DNA from: Cucumis sativus
Taxonomy: Eukaryota; Streptophyta; Magnoliopsida; Cucurbitales; Cucurbitaceae
Direction of reading: 5' to 3'
Assembly: GCF_000004075.3 (NCBI RefSeq)
Contig: NC_026655.2
Coordinates: 5,022,001 to 5,086,000, forward strand
Length of the DNA stretch: 64,000 nucleotides
Below the pieces are notes generated by a model. The model was not told the DNA's origin, did no database searches, and was given only the letters and a program-made list of their open reading frames with translations. A program made the position numbers and the translations under genes. Shown piece by piece: positions 33,899 through 50,025 of the stretch (its first letter is position 1; each line of letters begins with the position of its first letter).

Positions 33899-36521
33899 CT
33901 ATGAAACTACACCAAGGACTCTTATTAGATCAGACTTCTGTTCTGTTGTAAGTCTTGATGGATATTTGACATCAAATTTGATTCTCAAATTTCCCTTCTT
34001 CCCAGGTTCCTTTGAGATTGGCATTCCTTCATTTGCCAGAACCATCTCATCGCCAGGTTTGACAATATCCGTAATAGGGATCGTGAGAGTCCTCCCATCC
34101 AGAGAAGTAAGTTCAAAAGTTTTACCTGTGAGTGATTCCAGGAGCGTTATTTCATGGTTCACCACTAGATCATTCCCATCTCTCCGGTATATAGCATGTG
34201 GTTTCTCATCCACTACAAATATAAGATCTGCTGGAATGATGCCAGGCTCCTGATTTCCTTTCTGAGGAAAAGTGATCTTTGTCCCCTTCTTCCACCCTGG
34301 CTTTATGTCTATTGTCAATATCTCTTCAACTGTCCGGAACTTGCTGCAAAAGAACCCACTCGCATCAGATATAAACCATAAGGAAAATTCTTTCACAACG
34401 GGATAAAGAAAATGGCATAACTAAAAAGAACCAGCACTTCCAAGTATTGGTTTCAATCAGATTCATAACCATCTGAATTCCAGATACATTAGAATGAATC
34501 TGAAGGAAATGAATGACATTTCTAAACCTAGTTGTGGTGGAAGGGAGATGTCAATCGATGGCCTTTCCTGAACTGTGCACGTGAGACAATTGCAAGGCCA
34601 AAAAGGCTTGAAAGTTGGAATACACGAAATTATTCAAGAACAAGAACTTGTACCTATACTCCAGACACATTACAGTGGCTCCCTGCCTATGCATCGGGAT
34701 GAATATAGACACAACAAAATCAACAGTTCATACATTTGAAATCATACCCATGCTATATTTTAAAACTAGAAAGCTTATCTTAAGAAAAAACAAACAACCG
34801 ATATCTTTTATGCTCAAAATCAGCCTTGTTATGGAATCTGGTCATCTTCTAGATGTTATCTAATAATAACATCCATCTAAAATTTGAATACTGAGAAAGG
34901 GAACCTAAAAGAATACAAGATGACTATCCCTAACACTTTCAAAGGCTGAAGGCAGCCTTGAGACTTTCTTTCTCTAAAGTGGCGAGGCATAAGCCTCAAC
35001 TTTATTTTCTTTTTCTACAAAGAACATCTATGCATATCCGCATATCTTATTAGAAAGAAATTATAATCAAGTATTGTTAGACATAATAATTATATGAAAG
35101 CAACACAAAAATTAGAATGATTTGTAGTTCCTTCAATGAAAAGTCTAAAGTTTGTCAACATGAGCTCGTCTCAACTGGCACATGTACGTACATGAGAATG
35201 TAAGGTCTCGTGTTCAAATCCTTTCACCCCTAAATTGTTATATGAAAACTTTTCAAAACAAAAAAAATAGCCTAAAGGATCATTCTTAATAGCATTCGTT
35301 TATACTCCTCTAGAGGATTAGGCAATAAATTAACTTTATTCTTCTGACCACTATACAAGGTATACCTACAAGGACATTCAAAACCCCCAAGCCTCAATGT
35401 GTTCTTAAGGAGGCACAAGCTTCTTCCACAAGAGGCTATATATGGTCCAAAAGCATAAGCTTCAAGGCTAAAAATTTGTAGCAAGCCTCAAAGAGAGGTG
35501 TAAGCGACTACTTTTCAAAACATCATTATCGTCATGAAGTCTTTTAGGATCAAGAGTTATGCATCGATGTATGCATTCATAATAGCAGTTTTTCTTTTTT
35601 TTTTTTTTGGATGAAATGTATTCAAAATAGCAGTTAAAACCAACCGATAGCCTATTACGAAACATTCTACCAGAATTAGAAGGGAAGTAAAAGGCAAGCA
35701 GAAGTTAACATTCTTTCTGTTAAAATTCTTCAATCTTCTTTGTGTTCGAACACAAGGAAGATTGAAGAATTTGTACATGAGTACACAGACCCGAATCCAA
35801 GCAGCTCAGTAACCAAATACAATTCACAGAAGACGGCATGCAATGAAGAACAACACAAATATCAATAATCAAAACAATACAACAATCAATTAAATTTGAA
35901 AGAAAGAAACCAAAAACCCACATACCCAGAGACATCATAAACATTTCTTGAAATTCTCATCTTCTTTTTGGCGCCTTTAAATAGCTCCTCCAAGGTACAA
36001 GGCAACGCACTCTCAACCGCAGCCGCCTTCCTCCCTTTAACACCACTCCCATTCTCCATCCCATTCTGAAACCTAAAAAACTCATCCCTAACCCCTCTAC
36101 TCTTCCCACCCCCATCGACATTATTACTCCCGCCACCGCCCTCGGATCCGAAAAATTCCGCATAAATATCATCCGCGTTCCTGGGATTAAACTTAAACGT
36201 AGAAGTATTGGGATGCTGGCGTTGAAACTGCTGATAAACGGGAGAATAAGCAGATGAAGAAGTGGCGTGAGGATTGGGCGGCGGAATCTTGCCGGACTTG
36301 AGGGTTTCTTCCCCATAAAGGTCGTAGATCTGACGCTTTTGAGGATCGCTAAGAACATCATAAGCTTCAGAAATTTGCTTGAACTTGGCTTCAGCTTCAT
36401 GTTTGTTAGAAGGGTTCTTGTCAGGATGCCAAAACAAAGCTAATCTTTTGTAAGCTCTCTTCAAATCTTCATCGCTAGCGCTTCGGCTTACTTTGAGTAT
36501 GTTATAGTAATCTTTCCCCAT
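33899..36521 (-). CDS. Class II (DnaJB-type) J-domain co-chaperone
   Basis: Two exons, 36521-35926 and 34343-33899, give 346 residues; the intron is 1582 nt. The J domain occupies residues 1-70 with HPD at 32-34, the motif that stimulates Hsp70 ATPase. A Gly/Phe-type linker with [11 protein letters not shown] follows, and a C-terminal substrate-binding region resembles DnaJ_C ([18 protein letters not shown], then [13 protein letters not shown]). There is no zinc-finger domain, which marks class II. It is probably a cytosolic or nuclear Hsp70 partner. Length and organisation fit Arabidopsis At3g47940 (about 350 aa), which I recall next to AHA4. The start is the second in-frame ATG (MGKDYY), the conserved beginning of the J domain; an upstream in-frame codon adds only seven non-conserved residues. 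A heptanucleotide repeat lies just upstream in the leader. Confidence 0.95.
35160..35232 (+). repeat. tRNA-derived SINE fragment in DnaJ intron 1
   Basis: AGCTCGTCTCAACTGGCAC (A-box-like, 35163-35181) and GTCTCGTGTTCAAATCC (B-box, about 35205-35221) are spaced as in an internal Pol III promoter, then a CACCCC segment follows, as in plant SINEs. It lies antisense to the DnaJ transcript. Confidence 0.5.
35723..35772. repeat. 50-nt near-perfect palindrome in DnaJ intron 1
   Basis: Two 25-nt arms meet at 35747/35748 without a spacer. They are reverse complements with one mismatch. The centre TTGTGTTCGAACACAA is a perfect 16-nt palindrome. Pairing stops abruptly at both edges. Confidence 0.85.
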
Positions 36522-36553
36522 AGCTTTGTTTCTCTGTAACAATGAAAGAAATC

Positions 36554-36602
36554 TCTTCCTTCTTCCTTCTTCCTTCTTCCTTCTTCCTTCTTCCTTCTTC
36601 CT
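36554..36602. repeat. Heptanucleotide (TCTTCCT)n repeat in the DnaJ leader
   Basis: Seven perfect copies of TCTTCCT, 33 nt upstream of the DnaJ ATG. In the minus-strand leader RNA this is a purine (AGGAAGA)n tract. Copy number is probably variable between accessions. Confidence 0.9.
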
Positions 36603-38471
36603 TCTTTTCTTCTTTTCGCCGGAAAATGGGAAGAAGAAAGAATGGCCGTCGGATGAGTAACGGAAAAGAGAATCCAGCTCCGAATCTGACGGTTATTTGG
36701 AAAGAATTCGTGTAAGAAAGGAATATTATGTGGACTCGGATCTAACTTCCCCTAACCCGGATCGTCGGTGACCCGACCCGGTTTCCCCTTTAAAACCATT
36801 TATTGTCTCCAAATATTTCTTAAATGTGTAATTTTAGTTCGAATAAAACTTAAAACATAGTATTTTAAAGTTAATTTTACAATTAGTTAACACATAATTA
36901 TAATTTTCATATAAAAGAAAAAGGTAATATGTGGATGTGTTTTGAAATATTACAGTAAAAATGTTAATAGATGAAAAATAAAAGACAATACTAAATTTAT
37001 AGATTTACTAGATTATATGAATACTTAGTAAATTAGACATTCGAAGAGATAGAAACCAAAATTGAACAAATATTAAGATCAAAATGGTACTATAACAATA
37101 TTATTAAATTTTCATCGACATGTGGATATTTTCACGTTTTTGTAGGTTTGAAATTGACACAGGAGATGAATCGATAACTTTAATGTAATGTCAATCATAA
37201 AATGATTATTTATATATATTTCTTTTCATTTTTGTTTTTCTTATTCTTCCAAAAATATATTTTATATCTAAATTTCTTAAAATTAAGACTAAAATATTTT
37301 TGTACAAAACCTACTCTATGATTGGCATTATACTTAGATGTTAATTTAATCCAAAGAAGTCATTTACAAATCAAATAATTAACAAAAGGATGGCTTCAAT
37401 TTACAAAACTGTGAAATACACAATAATTAGAAAGAAAACAAAGACGTATTTTTTTTTTCTCCTCTTGTTTTCTTAGAAATACTCTCACGTTACGTTAATT
37501 TAATGTTGTTTTTTTAAAAAAATGTAATTATATTGAATAATCATTTTAAAAAATAATTATTAAATGTATAAACAATATTTAATATAGCCTATAAAGTCTT
37601 GTAAAGTTTTAACACAGTGTATTAGACTTGAAGACCTAAATAAATTTAATTATGAATATTTTAAAATGTAACAAATATAAATCAAAATATTTAGAAAAGT
37701 AAGATTTTAGTGTAGTATGTAATTTTTGTTGTAATTACTATGGTTTGAATGAAAAGCAAGTTTCACCCACAATGGGTCACCCTTCTAAACAGTGTTTGTG
37801 CATAAAGGAATGAAAATATAAAATAACATATGGTTGGAATTTGATTGAGTGTTTTTTGGTTGATGTATTTTATATAATAAAACTAGGTATCAAATTTAAC
37901 TTTATATCCTTTTAGTTAGGAAAAAAATGTCCATCATGATTTGAGATTAAATGAAATTGAACAAAAATCACTTATTATTTGGAAGGGAAATTTATGGTAC
38001 AAAGTAGGAAGTGACAAATATCCACCAGTTTTAGTCGGTGAGCATCTAATGAAAGTGATTGAAATATCAAAACTTTGTATTAAAAATAATCATTATATTT
38101 TATTGATTTCACCCAATATTAGAAACATTGCCTTAACCTAACATTACCCACTTGCATTTTATTTTATTTATTAAGTTAATTGATCATACAAACAATTGCT
38201 TTATTCCTTTCTTATCTTTACATACAATCGATTAATTCAATGAAGTGGGTCACAATCTATCTATGACAATGATATATATATTTTTTAAGTTAAAAGTTAT
38301 AATCTCTATTTTCTTTTTTTATTAGTTGAAAAAGATTAGAAAAACCTTTTTTAATCTCTAAATTTGGTCGATTTTAATCGGTCTCTAAATTTTAAAATGC
38401 TAAAATCTGCCCATTTAATTTGTATGTTTTGAGTTTTCAATTTTGTCAAAGTTTCAATTCATTCAATAATC

Positions 38472-38581
38472 TCTTCTTGTTTTTCATCACAAAACATTAA
38501 CACTAATGATTGAAAGTGTACTTAATGAAAAAGAAAATTGAAGCTTAGTGTGTAAATGTTTTGTGATGAAAAACAAGAAGA
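38472..38581. ncRNA. Candidate hairpin RNA or small inverted-repeat element
   Basis: Arms at 38472-38498 and 38555-38581 are perfect 27-nt reverse complements. The stem extends inward by five further pairs (38500-38504 with 38547-38551), leaving a loop of about 42 nt. It resembles a young MIRNA precursor or a small foldback element. The arm (TCTTGTTTTTCATCACAAAA) matches no miRNA family I know. No target-site duplication was certain. Confidence 0.4.
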
Positions 38582-39188
38582 TTAAACCCAAAAGGTATTT
38601 TTGCGATAATAAATTAGGTGTGACATTCTATTTTCTTAGAACAAAGCTCCACATTTTGGTTAAAAATGTCATCCAAGAAGCAAAAAATTGGAGTGTTCCC
38701 AATCTGTACAAACAGAAACCATTAAAATTTCCTCAAACTCAAATCTCAACAAGCAATTCCACCATCAACTTCTTTTTCTCTATGGTGTTGTTCCTTCAAA
38801 GTTATGGAAGGCCAAGTAAAAATCATCACAAACAAATAATATAAAAAGAAGAAGAAGAAAATATACAAGTGAAGAGGATTTCAGTAATAAAAGGCCTATT
38901 TACTCTACCTCCCTCCATAAGATCCATGAGAAGCTGTAGCAATTTCTTGTTTCAATGCTGTTGTGCTCTCACTGCAAACTCAAGAGGGTAACTAATGCGA
39001 AAGGTGGCGGCAGCAGCAGCAGCACTTTGAGAAAGCTCGTCCTTGAAAACAAACGTCGTTGCCGCCCCCTCTGTTCGAAACCTCTCATGCTATTCTATAA
39101 CAGGCTATGTTTGGGATAAATGGAATGGAAACACTACTACACTCAGCAGGATAAACAAAAAAACAACATTCAAGAAACGAATTCCACT

Positions 39189-43727
<4,539 letters not shown>

Positions 43728-45224
43728 ACTCCAACAAGAATCCCAAGAAAAAGTTCCTTCTTCTCGATCTCCGTAGAAAACCTCGAGTCCCCTAGAGTCG
43801 TAGCCGTGAAGAAGATAGTCGCCGGCGGCGAGGCAGGTAGTTATCGGCGAGAAGAGAAATGTAGGGGAGAAAAGAAAACGCGGGGTCGGTTGAGAAGAAA
43901 AGAAGGTATTTTGAAAAAATCATGGTAATGATATCTAATTATTATAATATTGATTCAAAAGGGTAAATTAGGAAAACGACGAATTATGATTTGGAGTAAT
44001 TAAGAAATATAATTGGGTTTTTCTAATCATAAGAACTTTCATTAAAATAATACGATTTTTCTGTCCTAAAATTCTCCCATTTCTTCCCCTTTATCCACTC
44101 CCCAATTTTGTATTTAAAAATGTTTTAACAAAATTTGTATTTAATAATAAAAAAATATTTCCCACTTTAATTAAAATACCTTTACAAAAAAAAAAAAATC
44201 TATTTTCATCTCTTTTCAAAAAATAAAAATATATATTACATACACTTTTTTTTTCATTCTACATTTGTCTTTATGATTTGGTCAAACATTTCTTATAAAC
44301 TTTCTAAATAGTTTTTTACAAGTTTTTAGTTCAATATATTATTAATGCCTTTTAAGTTGTTTTTTTAATAATAGTAACTAAATTTCTAATTCAAAATTTT
44401 AAAATATATAAAAAAAAGTGAAAATTTATTAATATATTATAAATTTAACCATAGACATTTTAATAAAATATAGTAAAGTTTCGTATTTTATCCCTAATAG
44501 AAACGGACAAATTTTAAAATATTATTGTAATTTGTAAATATTTACAGCATTTTGCTATTTATGATAATTTATTGTTTAGTTTAATTACAACTTGAGATAC
44601 GTGATAAAAGGGTTTATTAGATTCTCATTGATTAGCCTTCATTACTTGTAATCAATAATTTAATTATATTACATTATTCGGACTTGAATTCTAGCTTTAA
44701 TTTTATTTATATTAACATTGGATAGAATTTTCCAAAAACATATAAATTTGACAAAATATTTCCACTTCCTAAAACGAAACCATAAACATTATTTCTTTTA
44801 ATTATTCATGTTCTACTTTTTACTACAAGCACACAAGAACATGAGAGACCGATTGATTCCTATAAACAACATTCATGTTGATCCACATAGCTAACTAATA
44901 AGCCAATTCTTTAAATCGTCGAGAACCAAATAAACAACGGATGTTTTTTCTAACATAGCATGAATCTAGGTCATCTAAAATTCTCAATTGGGAAGTTAGA
45001 AAAAATGATAGGCAATATTAGAAAGTATAATATTTGGGGGCCTAATTAAACAACATAGTGTTTAGAGCAAAGAGTCGTATTCTCAGCCGTTGATATTTCA
45101 AACTTTTGTTGGTGAGGTTGATGGAAGGTCAAGATTTAAAGCCAATAATTGTTGAAGTTGTTCACCAGCTGAAGGGATTGATGTATTAAGCTTTGACTAA
45201 TTCGGCTTTGCCTAACCCAAAATC

Positions 45225-45268
45225 TTATTATTATTATTATTATTATTGTTATTATCATTATTATTATA
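45225..45268. repeat. Imperfect (ATT)n microsatellite
   Basis: About fourteen TTA/ATT triplets, interrupted by single-base changes. Confidence 0.85.
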
Positions 45269-47044
45269 TGGGTAGTTTTGTCCACAACATTTTGGAGTCT
45301 ACTAAAAGCATAATCACCACAATTTCATATTAACCTAAACCTTAGTTAAATCTTTTTTCTACATAGTTGAATAAAATCGCTCTAAATTTCCAAAACCCTA
45401 GAAATTCGAGACAAAATCATAAATATATCATTATTGATTAATAGAAATGTTTGTGCATTATTTTTTGGGTTAAAATTAATTAATTAAAACAAGCGACCTA
45501 GATGAAAAGTCTTTTACACATTACTTAGTTATTTCTTAGTTGCTATTAAGTAGAATAGATGTCCGAGTGGAAGTACATACCAAAAGTACGTCCCTCATTT
45601 ATTTACTTTTGTACTTCATATTCAATTTAAATAAAGTAATATATATATATATAACAAAATATCAAAGTTTAGTTGTGATAAATTAAGATAAATTACTATA
45701 TGTGTGATAATATATACATGTTAAGTTATTTTAGTATATTAAAGATAAATTATGATATTTTGTTATATTTTAATAATTTGTTAAAAAGAAAATAGAGTTT
45801 AAAATATTGAGGAAAGGAAGACCACAAGACTTAGAGAAATAATGGAATGAAGTTAGGTGAAGATTTAGCTTGGTCAATGAAATGAGAAACTAAAGACTTT
45901 GAAGGTTGTATTTTCTTCAACATCAAGCCAATTTAGTTGATTTTATTTTATTTATTTGTGTTTTGTAAAGTTGTAAAACCAAAGTCAACAAAAATAACGA
46001 GGCTATACCTTTTCCCATCTCCTTTAATTAATCTCCACACCAAAAAAATAAGGAAACAAAAACTTACACCTATCTCTTTCTTGTTTTATTTGTTTTTCTT
46101 TTAAAAAATGTCTCACAACTCTTTTATATTTCCTTGTTAGAAGTTGTTTACTTCATGAAAAGTCAATATTTTTACTGTTTTCACAACTCGATCATAATTA
46201 TCGTAAATATAAAATGTTTGTGTAGGAGCATCTCAAAATTTTAGATGTATTATTGAATCTTGTGTTTCTTAACGTTTATGGCATTCTCTTTTTAAATTTA
46301 TTTTTATTTTATATAATTAATGAACGAATATAATGAACGAATGATGGTAAAGTAATTCTTAAAACATTAGTACATTTTTTATGTATAACTTCTACAAAAC
46401 AAACACATTATGGAAGTATGCATATTTATCTATATGAAAGAATCCCACAAAATTAACATAGTTATCTACATTTAAAAACAAACAAACAAATATTCTCTAA
46501 TGTTATAATGCTTTTTTAAGGCTTAGAAATACAATTCTTAACGCAATACCAAATAAGTTGTGTACAAACATATTTATTTAGAAATTAAAATGAACACAAA
46601 AATGTTCATATATATGAAAGCATTTAATTAGGTTATTTAATGTGAAAACTATGGTTGGTTAGGGGGATGTGTGTTTTAAAAAAATGAGATACAAAAATGG
46701 ATATTCTTGAAATTTGAGAGTGGCGTTGGAATTGCCACGTGGTGCAATGCCGAGAGAAAAGAAGACGTCTTATGGCGATGGTCCCCTCCTTGACTTTTTC
46801 TTCCTCTTTTGTTTATTTTCAAAACTCATTTCTTTTATATCATTTGAATTTAATTTATGCTTCACTTTCTCTTCTTTGAAATTTGAGAAATTAGAGTCAT
46901 AAATTTTCTCTATCATATCTTCTATTCTCATATTTCAATTTTGTATTTAATACATATTCATATAAGCTTTTAAAAAATATGTTAATGTGATTTCACACCA
47001 CCAATTCCGTTGAAAGTAATTAAATAATATATAACAATATTTTT

Positions 47045-47195
47045 AAATTTCTTGTAAATATAGCAAAATATGTCGAAGTCTATCACTGATATATCATATT
47101 GCGAATATTAGTCTATTACTGATGGACCGTAATAGTCTATCAATGATGAAGATAGAGTTTAGTATATTTGTAATTTTTTAAAAATGTTATATGCT
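47045..47195. repeat. Second copy of the TCTATCA/TGATAGA palindromic repeat
   Basis: Contains GTCTATCACTGATA, TAGTCTATTACTGATGGAC and TAGTCTATCAATGATG flanked by T-rich TTGTAAATATAG and TTTGTAATTTTTTAAA ends, the same architecture as 26690-26815. Confidence 0.5.
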
Positions 47196-49137
47196 TAATT
47201 ATTATTAAAAAAACCGACACTAATTATAATTACCCAAATTAGAAATCGTAAAACATACTTGGTGTTTTTATATTTGAGTAATTTGTAAAAGTAGATGCTC
47301 CTAAGAGTGTGTGTTGAGGTTTGTATTTGTTTGTAATGATCAACTTCTCACTAAGTCGGTTAGAAGGGTGTAGATCTTGTGAAGAATGAATGCGACCAAA
47401 GTCAGATATGTCGTAGCTACGTAATGGAATGACTACTGGTTTATAAGAGATGACAATTACAAAAATTTTGAGTTAAACAAAAAAAAAAAAACAAAGTTAA
47501 GAGGATGCATGTCTAAAATGAACAATATCATATTATTGTAGAGATATCTAAAGGTCGTCATTTGTCTTTAACATTAACACTTGGTACAAACTTGCATAAT
47601 GACTTCAAACGAGAAAAAGAAAGAAAATTGTACAATACTCGATTGAAGACGGACGTAAACCCATGAGCTACGACAACTCCATGAATATAAATTCAAGAGA
47701 TTAATACATTATTTTCGACCCTAATATGTCATCATAAGATTACAAGAGGTTTTTCCTTTTGGTTTAGGTGAACAAAGGTTCATATAATATAAAAGTAGTG
47801 TTATCTTTTAATTTGATGGAAAAAGTAGGTTTGAAATGTACAATTATTTCAACATAGATAGGAATAATGTTATAATAGTTCCAAGAAGATGTACCAAAAT
47901 GAAAAAACATGTTAAGAGGGAGAGAGGGGGCAGATTGCAAAGTGAATTTGTAAGGTAGAGGGAAAGTGGGGAATAATAATAGAGCAAAAAAGGAAAGAAA
48001 AAGTGGAATTAGGGACTGAAAAAAAATATTAATTTATATTTTATATATGGCCAAAAGGGAAAAGGGAAAAGGAGAAAGGAAAAAAATAATGATGATGATT
48101 GAAAAGGTGATGTTTGAAAGTGAGCATAGGATACTTTAAAACCTGGCATGCATGAATGAATAGTATGCCTAGATTAAAATAATACAACAAGAAAAAACAT
48201 CTTTTAGTTATCGACTTTTCAATCTGTATTTCTAAACGTTGCGATTATAAGAGCTTTGTTTTGTGTTCAAATTGATTATCTAACGACAAAAATAAAATTA
48301 AAATCGAATTCAAAGTTTAAAAACAAATAGAAATTAAATCTAAGACGTAGGAAACGAAAGATGATTTGTTTTTCGTAATCATTTTAAGAAATAAATAACC
48401 GAGAAAAAGGCATGTTAAATCCCATCATGAGGCCATGTGCCCTTCTCCTACCCTTCCTTCCACGCCTTCTTTCTCTTTGAACCCTAAGCCCCACCTTTTC
48501 CATTTCTTCCTTTTTCTTCTTTTACTCTCTTTTAATTATTATTCATTACATTTTTATATACACTTAAATTAACATTTTTTTTCTTCAACGTTAAACAAGA
48601 AAATAAAATAAAATGTTACCCGTGTCAACTTTCAATTCAACAAAGAAAAAGTGATATGTTATTTTTAAGTATACGGGTAATATTTCATTTACCCGTATAG
48701 TGATATGTACTCACGAGTTGATTGATGGATTGACTTTCATATATCAATTGGTATTTGGTGAATATAAATGTTGGTGGTGAAAGGTGACATAATATTTGAC
48801 AGGTTTACGAGTAAATTTTAAATTTTTGTTTGTTTTTTCTCTCTCGATATTTATTACAATGGTATCTCTTTTTAGTCAATAAAATAATTTAGTAAAGTAA
48901 TATTTTAGATTTATTAACTAGGAAATTTGGTTTTTGTTGTAAAATGAAAATGCATATGCAAAAAGGAAGTCAATAGGTTCATATTAAAGTTGTATAAAAA
49001 AAGAAAACAACTGTGGTATTAAATTAAAAAAGAAAAGCTTTATATACTTTGTCAAAATAAATATCTTCTCCTCTACTTTTATTGTTGTTATGTGAACCAA
49101 TTCCCTTCTTTCACAAATACCTCTCAGTTGTGTCTTT

Positions 49138-49174
49138 CATCATCATCATCATCTTCTTCTTCTTCTTCTTCTTC
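49138..49174. repeat. Compound (CAT)n(CTT)n microsatellite
   Basis: About five CAT/ATC triplets run directly into about seven CTT triplets. Confidence 0.9.
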
Positions 49175-50025
49175 TTTTTTAAATGTTATTATAAATATCA
49201 TCTCTATTACTATTAAGCAACTCATTTTGACGAAATAGTGAGATTTAAACTTACGACTTCGAGGACATATATATATATATACACACCTTAACGAATTAAG
49301 ATTTGTTTAGATTGTTATATAATTTTTTATTTTAAATATTTAAATTCTTTAAAAGTGATGAGGTGATGTGAGATGTTTGAAATTCTTTTGAAACATTAGT
49401 TATTATAATCAAAGCTTGATTGTAAGAAGCACTAACGTAAAAAGAAAAATTAAATTAACTTGAATGGTTAAAGATAAAATTAATTGCAATAAAATTCCTC
49501 CCTTAACAAAAACGACGTAGTTCCACAACTGCATAAGCAGATTAAGCGTATTGTTACTAGGCCCAGTACGTTGAGGCCCATCATGAGAATGGCCCAAGAA
49601 CAGAACCAAATATTGGGCCATGTCACTGAGGACCAAATAAAAGAGAGGAAATAGCCCAATAAGAAAACTTTTAAAATTACAACCGTTAGCGATTTTATGA
49701 ATAAAATTTGAAGAAAAAAATTGGGTCATGAGTTGGGTTTACCTGACCCAAACCGAGTATATACGGAAGTCGGAAGATATCAAAACATATTAGACAAATG
49801 ACGACATGTCGTGCTCTCATTTAGAAAGACGATGCGTCGTTGGAGTTCAATAAAAAGAATTTCGACGAAGAGAGCGATGTTCCATTGACGCCTTTATCCC
49901 CTCTTCTCTGTCGCCTAAAATTCTGGTTTCCGCTTCTAAGAAGAACGACACTACCAATCTAAGAAGAAGAAGAAGAATAAATATTTTGAAGCCATAGAAT
50001 TCACGAAAGAAAGAGAGGGGTGAAG

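Larger units (their letters stand above)
36522..39188. other. Intergenic: DnaJ promoter and CPK 3' region
   Basis: 2.7 kb between two minus-strand genes. The left ~280 nt is GC-richer and is probably the DnaJ leader and promoter. The rest is AT-rich, apart from the hairpin at 38472-38581. No ORF with a recognisable domain. Confidence 0.65.
43728..50025. other. 6.3 kb gene-free interval between divergent genes
   Basis: The left edge is the CPK leader and promoter (GC-richer to about 43900) and the right edge the ELF5 promoter (about 49740-50025). Between them is AT-rich DNA with simple repeats, the palindromic repeat at 47045-47195 and an isolated G-box (CCACGTGG, about 46735-46742). No coding sequence is recognisable. 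Confidence 0.7.

Noticed and set aside
46735-46742. Isolated G-box CCACGTGG in the 43.7-50.0 kb spacer
   Set aside because: A single motif far from any start codon and without supporting elements is expected by chance.
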